Part shown: positions 45,617 through 55,776 of the stretch, piece after piece
How positions within the stretch are numbered: the first letter of the stretch is position 1
Layout: each line of letters starts with the position of its first letter
Source: Musa acuminata AAA Group
Lineage: Eukaryota; Streptophyta; Magnoliopsida; Zingiberales; Musaceae
NCBI RefSeq assembly: GCF_036884655.1
Contig: NC_088340.1
Coordinates: forward strand, 31,437,501 to 31,501,500
DNA length: 64,000 nucleotides
Direction: 5' to 3'
The notes under the pieces: model-generated
The model's input: the letters and a program-made list of their open reading frames with translations, nothing else
What the model was told of the DNA's origin: nothing
Database searches by the model: none
Program-made: the position numbers and the translations under genes

Positions 45617-47633
45617 TGTTAGGATCGAGAGCACTAAGAGGGGGGGGTGAATTAGTGCAGTGGAAATCTTTCAGCGATTAAAAACGAAAGCTGTGTTTGT
45701 TTGATAGAAACTATTTTGATGCAAAAGCCGATTCTAAGATTACTTATGATTGAGTACAGTTTACGTCTAAACACAGTTTGCGTCTAAGCGCAGTTTACGC
45801 AGTTTGCGTCCAAATGCAGTTTGTGTCTAAATGCAGTTTGCGTCTAAATGCAGATTGCGACTAAGCGCAGTTTGCATCTAAGTGCAGTTTGCGTCTTAGG
45901 CTCAGATTGCGTCTAAGTGCAGTTTGCGTAGTTTGCGTCTAAGCGCAGATTGCGTCGAAGCTCAGATTGCGTCTAAGTGCAGTTTGCGTTTAAGCGCAGT
46001 TTGCGTCTTAAGCGCAGATTGCGTCTAAGCGCAGTTTGCGTCTAAACACAGTTTTACGTTAAAACGTAGATTCGGAAAGATTTGAACTTAGACACTCGTT
46101 CGTAAAAGCGCAGAAGTCAGTTTGCAGTTATAAATGGAATGTAAACGTAAACTACAGAGAAACTCGTTCGTAAAAGCGCAAAAAACAGTTTGTAGTTATA
46201 AATAGAATCGAAACGTAAGTGTAAACCACAATGTAGAGATCGTACGAAAACACCGATTTACGTCTGAATGCAAATTCGGAAAGAACAGAACTTAGAAACT
46301 TGTTCGTAAAAGCGCAGAGAGCAGTAGCTATGTAGGAGGTTTGCAGTAATGATAAAGTGCTCAAAATGAAAGCAAACCAGAGATTTAGAGTGGTTCGGTC
46401 AGTCTTGACCTACTCCACTTTTGGCTTCCTCCACCGACGAGGTCACCGACGTCAACTAAAGGCCTTCCTTCAATAGGCGAAGGCCAACTGCCCTTTTACA
46501 GTTTCACTCCTTTTGACGGGCTCAGGAGACAACCCTTACAGAATCTTTCTCTCCTCTCTTTACAACTCAAGACTTGAAGAACAGAAAGAGGAGAACTTTT
46601 GGACTTAACACAAATTTGAGCTCTTAGAATCACAGAAAAGATCAAGAATTCGGTGTAGTTCTCTATCTTTTTAGTGCTGAATGGGTGGAGTATTTATAGG
46701 CCCCAACCCAGTTCAAATTTGGAGCTCAAAACGATCAAATCCCGGAATTCCGGGATCAGGCGGTTGCACCTCCTGACTGGAGAGGTTGCACCGCCTGGCA
46801 GAGCTCGAAGACTGAGCCTCTGGGCGGTGCCACCTCTGTCAAGGGCGGTTGCACCTCTCTGCCAGAGCTCGAAGACCGAGCTCAGGCAGTTGCACCTCCT
46901 GACTGGGGAGGTTGCACCGCTTGGCAGAGCTCGAAACTTGAGCTCTGGCGGTGCTACCTCCTGACAGAGGAGGTTGCACCGCCCAGTCTCGCTCGGAGAC
47001 TGAGCCCTGGGCGGTTGCACCTCTTGGCTGGGGCGGTTGAACCACCCAGCCTCGCTGGGAGACATAGCCTGGGCGGTGCTACCTCCCTGCCTGGGCGATT
47101 GCACCTCCCACAGCAACCTGGGTCCGAATGGGCTGAACCATTCGACCCAATTTGAGTTCTTCAGGGGCCCAATTGCCCCAGGATTAAGCTAATGGGATCA
47201 CCTCCCATTTCTAACTTAATCAAAGTTCTAACTACGATTATTTCCTAAGACATATTCTGCAGCTTGCTTCGGTGCGTCACTCGCTTCTTCCGGCGAGTTT
47301 TCGGCGAACTTCCGTCAATCATCCGATGAACCCTTGGTGATGCTCCTGCGGACTTTCGGCAAACTCCTGGACTGCGACGATCCACTTGGCAAGTTCCGAC
47401 GAGCTCCTTTGGCAAGCTTTTGGACTTCTCGGATTTGTTCCCGCAGAACCTCCGACAACTGTCCGAACTTCCGTCGAGCTCTCAAACTCCCAACGTGATC
47501 ATTGTCATGACTCCGGCGCAACTCCTGCTGCATGTCTTACTTTCATCGTAGTTAATCCTGCACACTTATCTCAACACACTGATTAGTCAAACAATTGTCA
47601 ATTGACTTCATCATCAAAATCCGAGATTCAACA
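45617..47633 (-). repeat. 5' LTR of element B
   Basis: 2,017 bp. TATA 46691-46698; minisatellite about 45755-46050; palindromes about 46758-47110. Differs from the 3' LTR by substitutions and by minisatellite units. Confidence 0.92.
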
Positions 47634-47850
47634 GCTTATGGACTTCTCGGATTTGTTCCAGCAGAACCTCCGACGACTATCCGAACTTCCGTCGAACTCT
47701 CGAACTCCCAACGTGATCATTGTCTTGACTCTGGCGCAACTCCTGCTGCATGTCTAACTTTCTTCGTAGTTAATCCTGCACACTTATCTCAACATATAGA
47801 TTAGACAACAAATGACAATTGACTTCATCATCAAAATCCGAGATTCAACA
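47634..47850 (-). repeat. 5' LTR of element A, segment 2
   Basis: Begins with the second copy of GCTTA (47634-47638), continues as in 21064-21282 and ends ATTCAACA, followed by AGAAG (47851-47855), the target duplication of A. Confidence 0.92.
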
Positions 47851-48886
47851 AGAAGAACTTTTGGCCTTTACAACAATTTTGAGCTCTAAAAATCACAAAA
47901 CAAGATCAGGATTTCAATGTATATTCAGTGCCCTTTCAGTGCTAAATGGGTGGGGTATTTATAGGCCCCAATCCAGTTTGAATTTGGAGCTCAAAACTGT
48001 CAATTCCCGGAATTCCGGGATCTGGCGATTGCACCTCCTGACTAGAGCGGTTGCACCGCCTGGCAGATCTCGAAGATTGAGCCTCTGGGCGGTGCCACCT
48101 CCTGTCAGGGGCGGTTGCACCTCCTGCCAGAGCTCGAAGACCGAGCTCAGGCGGTGCCACCTCCTGACTGAGGCGGTTGCACTGCTCAGCCAGAGCTCGG
48201 AGACCGAGCCCAGGCGGTGCCACCTCTGTCAGGGGAGGTTGCACCGCCCAGTCTAGCTCGGAGACTGAGCCCAGGCGGTGCCACCTCTTGGCTGGGGCGG
48301 TTGCACTGCCCAGTCTCGCTCGGAGACTTAGACCAGGCGGTGCCACCTCCTGGCTTGGGCGGTTCAACCGCCTGGCAGAAATCAAGGTCCAAATGGGTTG
48401 ATCCATTCGGCCCAATTTGGGTTTTTCAGGGGCCCAATTGCCCCAAGATTAAGTTAATGGGATCACCTCCCATTTCCAACTTAATCATTGTGCTAACTAC
48501 AATATTTCTTAAGACATTTACTGCAACTTGCTCCGGTGCGTCAATCGCTTCTTCCGGCGAACTTCCGTCGATCATCCGATGAACCCTCGGTGATGCTCCT
48601 GTGGACTTTCGGAAAACTCCTGGACTTGCGACGATCCACTTGGCGAGTTTCGACGAGCTTCTTTGGCAAGCTCTTGGACTTCTCGGATTTGTTCCCGTAG
48701 AACCTCTGACGACTGTCCGAACTTCCGTCGAACTCTCGAACTCCCAACGTGATCGTTGTCTTGACTCCGGCGCAACTCCTGTTGCATATCTTAGTTTCAT
48801 CGTAGTTAATCCTACACACTTATCTCAAAATATAGATTAGATAACAAATGACAATTGACTTCATCATCAAAATCCGAGATTCAACA
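47851..48886 (-). repeat. SIRE-like solo LTR D, second segment
   Basis: Continues 18791-19501. TATA at 47956-47963, palindromes about 48025-48375, TTCCGRCGA-like motifs about 48550-48740. Ends ATTCAACA at 48886 followed by GCCGT (48887-48891), pairing with GCCAT at 18786-18790. Confidence 0.88.
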
Positions 48887-48891
48887 GCCGT

Positions 48892-49246
48892 AACACTCCA
48901 AGATGCGGTAGCAGTCCTGGAGCACTCTCAGAAGGTCCTCGGTCACCACCGAGTCCACGTCATACCACGACTTGTGGGCCTCAAGCACGGTGGAGCCCTC
49001 CGAGGCCTCCGAGGAGGTGCTACCAGAAGACACACTCACCACCTCATCCCGGGAACTTATAGAAGGAGATGGAGAAGGAGAGGGAGGAGGGGACGAAAAT
49101 GAAGACAAAGACAAAGACATCCCGACCTCAGAGTTACGAGGAAGAAGCCCAGGGTCTGGGGCGAAGGATTGAAGCAAAGAGGATGGCGGAGTTGCAAGAA
49201 AGAGTCGAAGCGCGAGACGAAAGATTGATGGCAAAGGTGATGGCAA
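48892..49246 (-). pseudogene. Tat antisense aORF copy 1, exon 1 5' part
   Basis: Minus-strand reading from 49246 encodes a Ser/Pro-rich N-terminus (LLQSFAPDPGLLPRN, SSPPPSPSPSPSISSRDEVV) and then VVTEDLLRVLQDCYRI, ending at CYG where solo LTR D is inserted. Aligns with 53284-53648 in copy 2; the copy 2 start Met (MVAINF) is not preserved here. The next part is at 18785 down. Confidence 0.74.
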
Positions 49247-49504
49247 TCACCCTGAATGGGGATTATAAAAGGTGAGTAACCCACGGTGAGGTGGCAATTA
49301 GGGCTTCCCGAGGAGAGGAACAGTCGTAGCATTAAAGATCCGTTGTAACCCCTTGGATCCGCCAGATACACCCACCTCGGAGCTCCCGCCAAAGGCGTCC
49401 CATCACCCCAAAGCCCCCACCGAAGGCCGTTCAAAACGAAGTTTCTCGCCAGGCCCCATGACGCTCCACCCGACCCGCCATGTGGCACGATGGCATTCAG
49501 GTAT
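49247..49504. other. Tat host spacer upstream of aORF copy 1
   Basis: No gene. Matches 53649-53904 of copy 2. A conserved GATTATAAAAGG (about 49261-49272) reads as a TATA box on +; on minus it lies just before the aORF start. Confidence 0.6.
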
Positions 49505-50690
49505 GAATAGGCCCCCAAGTTGAATTCCTACTCGGGTCACTCCAGATCGCCCCCGACTAGCGACTCGTCGGCACCAAAACTAGAATCGAGCTTAATCACT
49601 CGGCTCCCAGGTTCGATTCCTGCCCGGGTCACTCTAGATTGCTCTCGACTGGCGACCCGCCGGCACCGAAATCGGAACCGAGCATACTCACTCGGCCCCC
49701 AGGTTCAATTCAGAGCCGAGCTTAATCAATCGGTCCCCAAGTTCAATTCGGAGCCGAGCTTAATCACTTGATCCACAAGTTCAAACCAGAATCGAGCTTA
49801 ATCACTTAGCCCCCAGGTTTGATTCTTGCCCGGGTCGCTCCAAATTGCCCCCGACTAGCGATCCGTCGGCACCGAAACTAGAAACAAGCTTAATCCCTTG
49901 GCCCCTAGGTTCGATTCCTGCCTGGGTCACTCTAGATCGCTCCCGACTAGCGACCCGCCAGCACCGATACTGGAATCGAGCTTACGCACTCAGCCCCTAG
50001 GTTCAATTCGGAGCTGAGCTTAATCACTCGGTCCCCATCTTCAATTCGGAGCCGAGCTTACTCACTCGGTCCCCAAGTTCAAACAGAAATCGAGCTTAAT
50101 CACTTGGTCCCCAGGTTCAATTCGGAGCCGAGCTTACTCACTCGGTCCCCTAGTTCAAACTGGAATCGAGCTTAATCACTCGGCCCCTAGGTTCGATTCC
50201 TGCCCGAGTCACTCTAGATCACCCCTGACTAGCGACCTGTTGGCACCGAAACTGGAATCGAACTTACTCACTCGGCCCCCAGGTTCAATTCGGAGCCGAG
50301 CTTAATCACTCGGTCCCCAGGTTCAATTCGGAGCCGAGCTTACTCACTCATCCCCAAGTTCAAACTGGAACCGAGCTTAATCACTTGGCCCCTAGGTTCG
50401 ATTCCTGCCCAGGTCGCTCCAGATCACCCCCGACTAGTGACCCATCGGCACCGAAATCAGAACCGAGCTTACTCACTCGGTCCCCAGGTTCAAACCGGAG
50501 CCGAGCTTACTCACTTAGTCCCCAGGTTAAATTCGGAGCCGAGCTTACTCACTCGGCCCCCAGGTTCAATTTGGAGCCGAGCATACTCACTCGATCCCCA
50601 GGCTTAATTCGGAGCCGAGCGTAGTCACTTAGTCCCTAGATCTGTTTCCTGCTCGGATCGCTCTAGATCGCTTCTGACTTGCGACTCGTC
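49505..50690. repeat. Tat host minisatellite, copy 1
   Basis: Degenerate tandem array with two related unit sizes: ~92 bp (contains CTCCAGATCGCTCCCGACT and GGCACCGAAAC) and ~38 bp (AGGTTCAATTCGGAGCCGAG followed by CTTAATCACTCGGTCCCC). The short unit looks like a long unit with its middle removed. Copy 2 is at 53905-55165. Frames through it are only repeat translations. Confidence 0.85.
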
Positions 50691-51170
50691 GGCACCGGAA
50701 CCAGAGCCGGATTCGATTACTCGGCCCATAGGCTCGATCCATTGCCCGAGCTACACCTCGCAGCCAATCTTATGCCCGAGTCACGTCTCGATCGATCCAG
50801 CGCCCGAATCACCGGCCTAGCCCGTTATCCAAGTCGCTTCACATCGACTTCGATTCACCGCTCGACAAGTCTTTAAACCGAGCTGCCTCGATTCATTTGC
50901 AAACTCGGCAACCGTAGCTCCGAGCCATGCGAAACCCGTCATGTGAACTGAGACACGTCGGGTTCGCTCCGTAGGTCTTACCTAGCTGATTTCAACACTT
51001 AGGTATCGCCTCGTCAGGCCCCCACCATTTGATCAGCAAGATTAGTCCTATCCAAATCACGGGGCACCACTCCTCTAAAATCACCCCCCGACTAGTCGAT
51101 CAAGCTTCCTCGCATGGGCAACCAGCACAATCGCGTCCTTCAGCCCTAGGCGTGCCTCCTGGTTCATTAG
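50691..51170 (+). other. Tat host 3' untranslated segment, copy 1
   Basis: No gene. Aligns with 55225-55745 of copy 2 and stops at CATTAGGGACC, just before the polypurine tract and LTR would be expected. It then joins aORF sequence (51171). The join is the tandem-duplication breakpoint. Confidence 0.75.
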
Positions 51171-51615
51171 GGACCCCAGCGCAGGCCACTCGGTACCCAT
51201 ACTCGTACATGACTCGACCCGACCTCACCAAGCCATGCTCGAACTCGGCGGACGCTTTATACCCGGCGATCGCCTCCTCGACCCTTTTGGGCAACCCTAG
51301 CTGCTCCTCCTTCAGGGCCTTCTCAGTGGCCTAGGCCGTCGCCCTAGCGGTATCGACGTCCTAGGAGAGGGTCAGCAGCTCGTCATCCAGTGAATGGATG
51401 TGTGAGTGGCTTTCTTCCAGCTTGGTCTTCAAATGAGCCACCTCCTCACCCAGTGCTATGGTGCGCTCTTGGACCGCGGCAATGGCCTTTGGACCTCCCT
51501 TGGCTTACAGCTCTAGGTTCTCTAGCCAGAGGGAGGTGTCAATTTTTGATTGGCGCCCGATCACCCGCCCAGCGTCGAGGACGCGGTCGATCAACACCAT
51601 ACCGTAGTGTTGACT
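51171..51615 (-). pseudogene. Tat antisense aORF copy 2, exon 3 (C-terminus missing)
   Basis: From the acceptor at 51616 the minus frame reads SQHYGMVLIDRVLDAGRVIG and a helical Glu/Lys-rich coiled coil, then PKRVEEAIAGYKASAEFE and YEYGYRVACA, where homology ends at the duplication junction (51171). The acidic tail seen at 12010-12140 is absent. One TAA lies near 51507. The frame is continuous with exon 2. Confidence 0.75.
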
Positions 51616-51683
51616 CTGCACAAGGATCGGTGTCAGCACCCAAGCAAGAGGGGATCAGGTAGGGAAAGGAAGCCACTACTTAC
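51616..51683 (-). other. Intron 2 of Tat antisense aORF, copy 2
   Basis: Minus GTAAGTAGTGGC to CTTGTGCAG, 68 nt, phase 0 (…CTC ATC TGG | AGT CAA…). It contains in-frame stops if unspliced. Same as 17570-17637. Confidence 0.75.
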
Positions 51684-52267
51684 CCAGATGAGCGACTTGG
51701 CTGCCCGCTCTACTAGCACTTCGGAGGTGGAGTTGTAGAGGTCCTTGGCCAGGGCTGAGTGCAGCACCCCTCGGACGAACTCCTGGGCGGCTAGCCCATC
51801 GCCCCAGAGACGACTATCGGCCTTGAGGGTCAGCCACTAAGCGGCGTAGGGGGCCCCCGGCTCCTTGGCCGGAAGATCGACCATACTCTGGGCTTCGTAC
51901 TGCCCGCCATCGGCCCAGGAATAGATGTGGCATAGTTCTCGTACCAGCAATGGGCATGTCGGTGCCCTCTTGGAAGGGTCGCTACCGGACAACCCGGCCG
52001 ACCCTTTCCCCTTCACACTCCCCGAGCCATCCCCCTGGGCAGTGGCCCCGGGCGATTCCAGGGAGGTGCTCGAATGGGTGGCCCGGCTCGCGAGCATCTT
52101 CTGAACCACCGTCTTCGTCTTCTTAAGAGAGCGTCCCGATGCCAGCACCCTCTTCGGCGTGCCCCCCAATGGGACAACCCCGCCTCCGGAGCCCTCCCCG
52201 TCCTGAGATGGGGGCTCGATGGCCTTGGTGCTGGCCATCTTCTTCATCGATCACAGGTCCACCATTC
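51684..52267 (-). pseudogene. Tat antisense aORF copy 2, exon 2
   Basis: Encodes MVDL, a stop (CGA-to-TGA relative to copy 1), SMKKMASTKAIEPPSQDGEG, a basic, low-complexity linker (LKKTKTVVQKML), then ELCHIYSWADGGQYEAQSMV and EPGAPYAA followed by a TAG (51837-51839) where copy 1 reads through. After that the same frame continues to VERAAKSLIW at the donor. 584 nt, consistent with splice phases 1 and 0 at its ends. Confidence 0.76.
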
Positions 52268-52336
52268 CTGCAAAAGTTGGTAGCGGTCAGATAGTTCGGG
52301 ATGAGCGAACGTGCCATTATAGGCGAATGGCCATAC
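52268..52336 (-). other. Intron 1 of Tat antisense aORF, copy 2
   Basis: Minus GTATGGCC to CTTTTGCAG, 69 nt, phase 1, with a branch-like CTATCTGACC ~20 nt before the acceptor. It contains an in-frame TAA. Borders and length match 18230-18298. Confidence 0.74.
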
Positions 52337-52809
52337 CCCCTATGGTGGGGCTCAGCTCCGCTTCGACCATCCACTCCTCGGTCATCTCCTTAATCACCCA
52401 AGAAGAGGACTGGATACCCCTCAGACGATCCACGACCACTGTGTCTCCATCAGAGAGCGACGGGGGGGTGTTATCAATGGTTCAAAAAGCCCACCCGGTG
52501 CTGAAACCCCACTCTTGATCACAACTAATATAGAAGAAACGCCTCTTCCAAACCTTGTTATTGGAGGGTGCACCACTGATCTTGAAACCGCTGTGGGCGG
52601 TCAAGTAATACCCGCCTGGTCCCTTGCCCAGGCGGAAGCAAGCCAAAAAGAGGGGCCGGGATAGCTCGATCCCAGCCCCTTGACACTCCCAGATAAAAGC
52701 CACCAAGTAGCGCCAGGAGTTTGGCGACACTTGGGATGGGGAGATTCCCCAAGAATGAAGACAGTCCCTTATGACAGGGTACACCGGGAACCGCAGCCCC
52801 GCCTCAAGC
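52337..52809 (-). pseudogene. Tat antisense aORF copy 2, exon 1 3' part (Transposase_28-like core)
   Basis: Encodes EAGLRFPVYPVIRDCLHSWG, ISPSQVSPNSWRYLVAFIWE, then IELSRPLFLACFRLGKGPGG, YYLTAHSGFKISGAPSNNK and WKRRFFYISCDQEWGF. The pattern of a Pro-flanked start, NSWRYL and a late W-K-x-R-F/Y-F resembles Pfam Transposase_28 ('putative gypsy type transposon'), known from extra ORFs of Tat-lineage elements. One TGA (52479-52481) interrupts; DNTPPSLSDGDTVVVDRLRG follows in frame. It joins 53209 in frame once the solo LTR and one CAAGC are removed. Biochemical function of the family is unknown. Confidence 0.78.
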
Positions 52810-53203
52810 TATTAGGACTCTAGCTAGGAGAGTCCTAATTGAGAGGGACATTCATGTAAAACCTACCTAAGCCGACTCCTATTAAATAGGTGAAGAGGCC
52901 GGCTAGGGTTAGGAGGTTATTTCTTAGAGAAGAATTAGGAGTTGTAAAGGAATATGAGTCTTGAGTAGGAGTCCTATTAGGAGTTGGTTAGAAGTAAGAG
53001 TCTTGAGTAGGAGTCATATTAGGAGTTAGGGTTTAGAAGCCCTATAAATAGCCATGTATTCCTCCTCTTTTCATAAGCAATAGATGAATCTTTTCTGCAG
53101 CCTTTGAGCAGCAACTTGGAGGGAGGAGCCCCTATAGAGTTCCAAGGAGGCCGATCCCCTAAAGAGATCAACCCCAAGTTTAGAATCTGCAAGGGTTCTA
53201 ACA
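52810..53203 (+). mobile_element. Solo LTR of the Reina-like chromovirus
   Basis: 394 bp, starts TATTAGGACTC (edge G became A) and ends GTTCTAACA. Flanked by CAAGC (52805-52809 and 53204-53208), a perfect 5-bp duplication. Full-length match, in reverse orientation, to 17005-17397. TATA box CCTATAAATAG near 53040. It interrupts exon 1 of aORF copy 2. Confidence 0.93.
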
Positions 53204-53208
53204 CAAGC

Positions 53209-53648
53209 TCCCCCACTGTTAACCTGAATCCGTCGGGAAATCGGTCATACGGCCTCTGCCCAAGCCGAGGGGCATGAAGGCCGTAACACTCCGGGATGCG
53301 GTAGCGGTCCCGGAGCACTCTCAGAAGGTCCTTGGTCACCACCGAGTCCACGTCATGCCATGACTTGAGGGTCTCAAGCACGGCAGAACCCTCCGAGGCC
53401 TCCGAGGAGGCACTACCCGGCGAGACACTCACCACCTCATCCCGGGAACTTGTAGAAGGAGAAGGAGAAGGAGAGGGAGGAGGAGACGAAAACGAAGACA
53501 AAGACGAAGATGGAGAGATCCTGACCTTAGAGTTGCGAGGAAGAAGCCTAGGGTCCGGGGCGAAGGATTGAAGCAAAGAGGACGATGGAGTTGAAGAAAG
53601 AGCCGAAGCGCGGGACGAAAGATTGATGGCAAAGTTGATGGCAACCAT
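53209..53648 (-). pseudogene. Tat antisense aORF copy 2, exon 1 5' part
   Basis: ATG 53648 (MVAINFAINLSSRASALSST), then the Ser/Pro-rich segment (SSPPPSPSPSPSTSSRDE), an acidic patch, VVTKDLLRVLRDRYRIPECY and LHAPRLGQRPYDRFPDGFRL. Open up to the solo LTR. The pair RYRIPE and PGQRPY-type blocks precede the Transposase_28-like core in related plant proteins. This start is chosen because it is the first Met in the open frame, ~15 nt downstream of a conserved A/T box. Confidence 0.77.
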
Positions 53649-53904
53649 CCTGAATGGGGATTATAAAAGGCGAGTAACCCACGGCTAGGCGATGATTAGG
53701 GCTTCCCGAGGAGAAGAATAGTCGTGACATTAAAGACCCGTCATAACCCCTCAGATCTGCCAGATTTGCCCACCTCGGAGCTCCCGCCAGAAGCATCCCA
53801 TCACCCGAGACCCCTCGCTGAAGGCCATTCAAAACGAAGTTTCCCGCTAGGCCCCGTGACGCTCCACCCGACCCACCACATGGCATGATAGCATTCAGGT
53901 ATGA
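53649..53904. other. Tat host spacer upstream of aORF copy 2
   Basis: No gene. Conserved with 49247-49504. GATTATAAAAGG at about 53658-53669. Confidence 0.6.
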
Positions 53905-55165
53905 ATCAGCCCCCAAGTTCGATTCTTGCTCGGGTCTCTCCAGATCGCTCCCGACTGGCGACCTGCCAGCACCGAAACCGGAATCGAGCTTAATCACTCG
54001 GCCCCCAGGTTCGATTCCTGCCCAGATCGCTTTAGATCACTCCCGACTTGAGACCCACCAGCACCAAAACTATAACCAAGCTTAATCACTTGGCCCCTAG
54101 GTTCGATTCCTACCCGAATTTCTCCTGATCTCTCCCGACTGGTGACCCGTTGGCATCAAAACTGGAACCGAGTTTAATCATTCGGCCCCCAGGTTCAATT
54201 CCTACCTGGATCGCTCTAGATCGCTCCCGACTAGCGATCCGTTGGCATTGAAACCAGAACCGAGCTTAATCACTCGGCCCCCAAGTTCAATTCCTGCTCG
54301 GATCACTCCAGATCACTCCCGACTAGCGACCCGCTGGCACCGAAATCAAGCTTAATCACTCGGCCCCCAGGTTCGATTCCTGCTCTGGTCGCTCCCAACT
54401 GGTGACCCGCCAGCACCAAAATCGGAACCGAGGTTTATCACTAGGCCCCCAGGTTCGATTCATGCCCGGATCGCTCCAGATCACTCCTGACCGGCGACCC
54501 GACGACACCAAAACCGGAACCGAGCTTAATCATTCGACCCCCAGGTTCGATTCCTACTCGGGTCGCTCCAGATTACTCCCGACTGGCAACCCGCCGGCAC
54601 TGAAACCGGAACCAAGCTTAATCACTCGTCCCCCAGGTTCGATTTATGCCCGAATCGCTCCAGATCGCTCCCGACTAGTGACCCGCCAGCACTAAAACCG
54701 GAACCAAGCTTAATCACTCGGCCCCCAGGTTTGATTCCTACTCGGGTCGCTCCAGATCACTCCCGACTAGCGACCCGTCGACACCAAAACCGGAACCAAG
54801 CTTAATCACTCAGCCTCTAGGTTTGATTCCTGCTCGAGTCGCTCCAAACCGCTCCCGAACTAGCGACCTGCCGGCACCGAAACTGGAACCGAGCTTAATC
54901 ACTCAGTCCCTAGGTTCGATTCGGAGCCGAGCTAACTCTCTCGGTCCCCAGGTTCAATTCGGAGCCGAGCTTACTCACTCGGTCCCCAGGTTCAATTCAG
55001 AGTCGAGCTTACTCACTTGGTCCCCAGGTTCAATCCGGAGTCGAGCTTACTTACTCGGTCCCCAGGTTCAATCCGGAGCCGAGCTCACTCACTCGATCCC
55101 CAAGTTCAATCTGGAGCTGAGCTTACTCACTCGGTCCCCAGGCTCAATTCAGAGTTGAGCGTAGT
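53905..55165. repeat. Tat host minisatellite, copy 2
   Basis: Same two unit types as 49505-50690. ~92-bp units dominate to about 54910, then ~38-bp units to 55160. In copy 1 the two types are more mixed, so the arrays have rearranged independently since duplication. Confidence 0.85.
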
Positions 55166-55760
55166 CACTTGGTCCCAAGGTTCGTTTCCTGCCCGGATTG
55201 CTCCAGATTGCTCCCGACTTGTGACCCGTCGGCACCGGAACCAGAACCGGATTCGGTCAATTGGCCCATAGGCCTGATCCATTGCCCGAGCTACACCTCA
55301 CTACCAATCTTATGCCCGAGTCACATCTCGGTCGATCCAGTGCCCGAATCACCGGCCTAGCCCGTTATCCAAGTCGCTTCACGTCATCTCCGATTCGCTT
55401 CACGTCGACTCCGATTCGCTGCCCGACAAGTCTTTAAATCGAGCCACCTCAATTCGCTTGCCAACTTGCAAACTCGGCAGCTGTAGCTCTGGGCCATGCG
55501 AAACCCGTCATCTGAACTAAGACACGTCGGGTTCGCTCCGTAGGTCTCGTTTGGCCGATTTCAACACTTAGGTATCGCCTTGTCAGGCCCCCACTGTTCG
55601 ATCAGCATGATTAGTTCTACCCAAATCATGGGGCACCGCCCCTCTAAAATCACCCCGCGATGAGTCGATCCAGCTTCCTTGTATGGGCAACCAGCACAAT
55701 TGTGTCCTTCAGCCCCAAGCATGCCTCTTGGTCCATTAGGGACCTAGCGGCACGCCTTGG
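55166..55760 (+). other. Tat host 3' untranslated segment, copy 2
   Basis: No gene seen. Homologous to 50640-51170. Continues past the point where copy 1 stops, into the polypurine tract. Confidence 0.72.
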
Positions 55761-55776
55761 AGGGGGGGGGGAGAAG
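55761..55776 (+). other. Polypurine tract of the Tat host
   Basis: AGGGGGGGGGGAGAAG directly before the TGATAAGG start of the 3' LTR. Confidence 0.85.

Larger units (their letters stand above)
28620..47633 (-). mobile_element. SIRE-like Copia element B (interrupted by C)
   Basis: LTRs 28620-30615 and 45617-47633; internal 30616-31856 and 41227-45616 on minus. Target duplications GCTTA at 28615-28619 and 47634-47638, inside the 5' LTR of A. Coding sequence is closely related to A but the LTRs differ by a 17-bp minisatellite. Pol is split by element C. Confidence 0.93.
19502..47850 (-). mobile_element. SIRE-like Copia element A (interrupted by B and C)
   Basis: LTRs at 19502-21282 and 27063-28619 plus 47634-47850; internal region 21283-27062 on minus. 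Flanked by AGAAG at 19497-19501 and 47851-47855. Gag, protease, integrase, RT and RNase H are in Copia order, all from one polyprotein frame broken by a few stops and a frameshift. GHSITRPPMFNG, SDHGGEF and NGVVERKN place it in the SIRE/Maximus (Sirevirus) group. Confidence 0.93.

Noticed and set aside
49520..55360. Several plus-strand open frames with repeated GPQVQFGAELTHS-like peptides
   Set aside because: These are translations of the 38/92-bp minisatellite; frames break at unit changes and no start context or conserved length exists.
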